From: Terriglobales bacterium
GTDB lineage: Bacteria > Acidobacteriota > Terriglobia > Terriglobales > Gp1-AA117
Assembly: GCA_030150795.1 (NCBI GenBank)
Contig: JASLFF010000749.1
Location: 1 to 10,253, forward strand
DNA length: 10,253 nucleotides
Reading direction: 5' to 3'
This document shows, in pieces, positions 7,674-10,253 of this stretch. The notes beneath the pieces are model-generated. The model was given only the letters and a program-made list of their open reading frames with translations. It was not told the DNA's origin and did not search any database. The translations under genes were made by a program, and so were the position numbers. Positions within the stretch are counted from its first letter, which is position 1. Each line of letters opens with the position of its first letter.

Positions 7674-8828
7674 ATGCTTGTAGTAGAAAGACAAATCGAG
7701 AACACGGTTAAAGATGAAAGGAAATCGAGTCCTCTGGGGACTGACGGATTTGATTTCATTGAATTTTATGTCGGGAATGCCCACCAGGCGGCCCACTTCT
7801 ACCGTACCGCTTATGGCTTCAAAATAGTCGCTTACAGCGGACTGGAGACCGGCCGGCGAGACCACGTGTCTTATGTGCTGGAACAAAAAAATATACGGCT
7901 CGTTTTGACTTCAGCTTTGTCTCCCGACGATCCGATTTCCGAGCATGTGAGGTTGCATGGCGACGGAATAAAGGACGTTGCGCTCAAGGTAAAAGACATA
8001 GATGCTGCCTTCGATCATGCTGTGCGCTGCGGCGCCCGTCCCTTGATGGAGCCAACCTTGCTGGAAGACGCGTCGGGGCAAATCTTCAAAGCGACCATCG
8101 GCGCTTACGGCGACACCGTGCATTCCCTGGTGCAGCGCAGCGATTACGAAGGCGCTTTCTTTCCCACCTACGTCCCCATCAATAATGCCTTGCCTTCTAC
8201 CATTGCGCCTCACCTCGTAGCCGTGGACCACATTGCGGTCAGTTTGCGGACGGGAATGCTGGATGAATGGGTCGAGTTTTACCAGCGGGTGATGGGCCTG
8301 CATGTGATTCATGAGGAAAACGTGAACACCGGAAAAAGTTCCATGCGTTCCAAGGCCGTTCAAAGCCGGGATGGCAAAATAAAATTTCCGCTGGTGGAAC
8401 CTGTGCCCGGCGGTTTCAAGTCTCAAGTTGAAGAGTACCTGGAATACCACCATGGCCCTGGCGTCCAGCACGTAGCATTGTTGTCAAGCGACATTGTCAA
8501 AACAGTCAGCGCGCTGCGATCTTCCGGAAATGACTTTTTGCGCACGCCCGATACTTATTATGAAATGCTGGGAAGCCGCGTGGGCGAGATCGATGAAGAT
8601 GTGGACGAGTTGCATCGTCAGAACATCCTGGTTGACCGCGATAATTCCGGCTACCTGATGCAAATCTTCAGCAAGCCTTTGCAAAGCCGGCCCACAGTTT
8701 TCATGGAGGCGATTCAGAGAAAAGGGGCGTGTGGCTTCGGTGGAGGCAATATCCGGGCGCTATTCGAGGCCCTGGAACGTGAACAGGCAAAACGCGGCAA
8801 CCTTACCAACGATTTTGTCATAGATTAA
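7674..8828 (+). CDS. HPPD-fold Fe(II) dioxygenase: probable 4-hydroxymandelate synthase, otherwise 4-hydroxyphenylpyruvate dioxygenase
   Basis: A 384-residue two-domain vicinal-oxygen-chelate protein. Both family reactions use 4-hydroxyphenylpyruvate and O2: HPPD gives homogentisate, hydroxymandelate synthase (HMS) gives 4-hydroxymandelate for Hpg. The N-terminal half (FYVGNAHQAAHFYRTAYGF, 31-49; GLETG; HGDGIKDVAL) and the end (IQRKGACGFGGGN...EREQAKRGNL) look like bacterial HPPD. Iron ligands are His186, His266 and Glu345; Gln251, Gln265, Gln330 and Phe332 are kept. Two pocket positions differ from HPPD: the conserved Asn of the INEP motif is Val241 (LVEP), and the Phe of GKGNF is Ile360 (GGNI). 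HMS has Ile at both, and replacing that Phe by Ile in HPPD is reported to give hydroxymandelate. The segment VDHIAVSL (184-191) and VQS at 229-231 also recall HMS more than HPPD (usually DHxVGNV). The HMS comparison is from memory. The neighbouring NRPS and aminotransferase genes favour HMS. Fold assignment is secure; HMS over HPPD is about 70%. Confidence 0.93.
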   Translation: MLVVERQIENTVKDERKSSPLGTDGFDFIEFYVGNAHQAAHFYRTAYGFKIVAYSGLETGRRDHVSYVLEQKNIRLVLTSALSPDDPISEHVRLHGDGIKDVALKVKDIDAAFDHAVRCGARPLMEPTLLEDASGQIFKATIGAYGDTVHSLVQRSDYEGAFFPTYVPINNALPSTIAPHLVAVDHIAVSLRTGMLDEWVEFYQRVMGLHVIHEENVNTGKSSMRSKAVQSRDGKIKFPLVEPVPGGFKSQVEEYLEYHHGPGVQHVALLSSDIVKTVSALRSSGNDFLRTPDTYYEMLGSRVGEIDEDVDELHRQNILVDRDNSGYLMQIFSKPLQSRPTVFMEAIQRKGACGFGGGNIRALFEALEREQAKRGNLTNDFVID

Positions 8829-8890
8829 ACACGCAAAATTCCTTCATTTCCCCCAAAGCCTAGTGAGATCTGTTTCCTGGTGAAAGTCCT

Positions 8891-10126
8891 ATGCAAAATA
8901 TCTTAGCAAGCGCAGTTCTCCCGCCGAATGAATTCGCTCTATCCGGCTGGGCCGCAAACATTCAAAAATCAGCATTGCAGGAGATGCTTGCGGAAGCTTC
9001 GCGCCCCGGTATTCTTTCATTGGGGCTGGGATTGCCGGCCGCCGAACTTTTTCCCGCCGGCGCAATGGCCGAATCCATGCGCCGCATACTGGCCCAGGAC
9101 ACGCGCGCGCTCCAGTATGGCCCTCCTTCCATAGCGCTGAAATCTCACATTGTGGAATTGATGGCCAGGCGCGGTGTGGCTTGCACCACGGAAAACATAT
9201 TCCTGACTGCGGGAGCGCAGCAGGGGTTGAATCTGCTTGCGCGCCTATTGCTCCGGGACCGCAGCCGCGTACTGCTGGAGGATGTTACTTATCCGGGCTT
9301 TCTCCAGGTGCTGGCGCCGTTCCAGACTGAAATGCTGCCAGTGCCAACCAGCACCACAGCCGGCGCGGACATAGAGTACGTGGAAAAACTGCTTCGCGGC
9401 GGCGTCCAGCCTGCTCTGATGTACACCATACCGGAAGGGCACAATCCGCTCGGGCTGAGCATGAGCGAGGAGAACCGCAAGAGGCTGGCGCACCTGGCCC
9501 GGCAATACCGGATGCCGGTGATCGAAGATGATCCTTACGGGTTCCTTTCCTACGGAGAGTCGCCTGTTCGGCCTCTCCGGGCCTTCGATGACCAGTGGGT
9601 TTTCTACGTTGGATCTTTTTCCAAGTTGCTTGCGCCCGCTTTGCGTGTGGGTTGGCTTGTGGTGCCCAAAGCGCTGGTCCCAAAACTCTCAATTGTGAAA
9701 GAAGCAGCCGACATTGACAGCGCAACATTTACCCAGCGCGTTGTCTCGGACTATCTCGACCACGGGCATTTGCCGGGCCACCTTGCGCTATTACAGCAGG
9801 AATATCGTCTTCGCCGGGACTCAATGCTCACGGCCCTAAGCGAGCATTTTTCAGGCCTGGCAGAATGGAACAAACCTGCCAGCGGATTTTTCATATGGCT
9901 CCAACTTCGTGAAAAAATCTCCACGACCTGCCTCCTCCGGAGATCGCTGGCGGCTGAAAAAGTTGCTTTTATTCCGGGCTCCGCATTTTCCGTTATTTCA
10001 GAACAACATGGCGCCAGCAGCATGAGATTGAACTTTTCCGCCTTGCCCGGCCCGCTGATCCGGGAAGGCGTGGAGCGGCTGGCGCGCAGTTTGGCGGCCA
10101 TCAGGGGCGTCCCGCTTCAGCAGTAA
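8891..10126 (+). CDS. Fold-type I PLP aminotransferase (LysN/HpgT-like), candidate hydroxyphenylglycine or aromatic aminotransferase
   Basis: A 411-residue class I/II aminotransferase of the group that holds 2-aminoadipate/aromatic transaminases, the catalytic part of MocR regulators, and HpgT. No helix-turn-helix domain precedes it, so it is an enzyme and not a MocR regulator. Visible residues: YGPPS substrate region (76-80), TAGAQQGL (106-113), NPLG (185-188), PLP Asp213 and Tyr216 in EDDPYG (212-217), Schiff-base lysine Lys245 in GSFSKLLAPALRVGW (241-255) with phosphate-binding Arg252, and carboxylate-binding Arg379 in SMRLNFS. In Hpg pathways HpgT aminates 4-hydroxyphenylglyoxylate using L-tyrosine and so regenerates 4-hydroxyphenylpyruvate, the substrate of the gene just upstream. 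That pairing (62-bp gap) supports an HpgT role. A tyrosine or 2-aminoadipate aminotransferase is the alternative. The Shine-Dalgarno is weak (GGTGAAAG). Confidence 0.9.
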   Translation: MQNILASAVLPPNEFALSGWAANIQKSALQEMLAEASRPGILSLGLGLPAAELFPAGAMAESMRRILAQDTRALQYGPPSIALKSHIVELMARRGVACTTENIFLTAGAQQGLNLLARLLLRDRSRVLLEDVTYPGFLQVLAPFQTEMLPVPTSTTAGADIEYVEKLLRGGVQPALMYTIPEGHNPLGLSMSEENRKRLAHLARQYRMPVIEDDPYGFLSYGESPVRPLRAFDDQWVFYVGSFSKLLAPALRVGWLVVPKALVPKLSIVKEAADIDSATFTQRVVSDYLDHGHLPGHLALLQQEYRLRRDSMLTALSEHFSGLAEWNKPASGFFIWLQLREKISTTCLLRRSLAAEKVAFIPGSAFSVISEQHGASSMRLNFSALPGPLIREGVERLARSLAAIRGVPLQQ

Positions 10127-10158
10127 TCATTCCTTCGCTCCGCCAAATCTTTTTTCAT

Positions 10159-10165
10159 GGAGAAG
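10159..10165 (+). promoter_or_regulatory. Ribosome binding site of the gene running off the window
   Basis: GGAGAAG lies 5 bases before the ATG at 10171. It supports that start over the ATG at 10157, which overlaps this site and is in a different frame. Confidence 0.65.
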
Positions 10166-10170
10166 CACTT

Positions 10171-10253
10171 ATGGAAACCAGAGAACAGTTCTATCTACGC
10201 CAGAATATTCAGGTTGAACCGCTGATTGACCATTGGTATGCATGGCCTCATTT
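10171..10253 (+). CDS. Start of a further cluster gene, 3' partial; possibly CmlA-like diiron hydroxylase
   Basis: Only 27 codons are present, open to the window end, 44 bp after the aminotransferase gene and with a good Shine-Dalgarno. The peptide begins METREQFYLRQNI, then QVEPLIDHWYAWPH. The pattern VEPLIxxWYAW reminds me of the N-terminal domain of CmlA-type proteins, which carry a metallo-beta-lactamase-fold diiron centre and beta-hydroxylate carrier-bound amino acids in NRPS pathways. That recognition rests on a short stretch and memory, so it is tentative. That it is a real gene is well supported by frame, spacing and context; its function is not. Confidence 0.7.
   Translation, partial: METREQFYLRQNIQVEPLIDHWYAWPH

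Noticed and set aside
7484..7711. 75-codon + strand frame across the gap between the Dab and dioxygenase genes
   Set aside because: Its first part overlaps the end of the Dab gene out of frame and its end overlaps the dioxygenase start; no Shine-Dalgarno and no motif.
7911..8471. 186-codon open frame on the minus strand
   Set aside because: Lies wholly antisense to the dioxygenase gene, which has clear catalytic residues; no start signal or motif of its own.
8891..10126. MocR-type transcription regulator
   Set aside because: The protein lacks the N-terminal GntR helix-turn-helix domain; at 411 residues it is just the aminotransferase fold.

Overview
The window is the 3' part of a nonribosomal peptide biosynthetic gene cluster. 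All seven genes lie on the + strand, and gaps between genes never exceed 135 bp. The protein set (SyrD/PvdE-type exporter, membrane-bound M28 peptidase, EctB, HPPD-fold dioxygenase) fits a Gram-negative bacterium of moderate GC content. An Acidobacteriota-like soil organism is a plausible guess, but nothing in the window proves the taxon.

Layout. Positions 1-2135 hold the end of an NRPS: the second half of an adenylation domain, a carrier protein (PCP) and a final condensation domain, with no thioesterase. Two bases later (2138-3799) comes an exporter of the cyclic-peptide ABC family, and 18 bp after that (3818-6160) a membrane-anchored M28 metallopeptidase. These three genes form one tight synthesis-export-processing block. 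After a 100-bp gap with a short hairpin and a 14-bp tandem repeat comes a precursor-supply block: a class III aminotransferase of the EctB type (6261-7538) that would make L-2,4-diaminobutyrate (Dab), an HPPD-fold dioxygenase (7674-8828), and a LysN/HpgT-like PLP aminotransferase (8891-10126). The window ends 27 codons into another gene (from 10171), tentatively a CmlA-like diiron hydroxylase.

How they may work together. The NRPS builds a peptide, the ABC protein moves it across the inner membrane, and the M28 enzyme, whose catalytic domain should face outward, could trim it or protect the host. EctB has no ectA or ectC beside it, so its Dab is more likely a building block than an ectoine intermediate. 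The dioxygenase would normally be annotated as 4-hydroxyphenylpyruvate dioxygenase. At two substrate-pocket positions, however, it carries residues typical of 4-hydroxymandelate synthase (Val241 for Asn, Ile360 for Phe). With the following aminotransferase this suggests a route to 4-hydroxyphenylglycine (Hpg). The most interesting reading is therefore a non-actinobacterial NRPS cluster making a peptide with Dab and Hpg, using a hydroxymandelate synthase that still looks like an HPPD in most of its sequence. The family comparisons are from memory and need alignment and biochemical confirmation.
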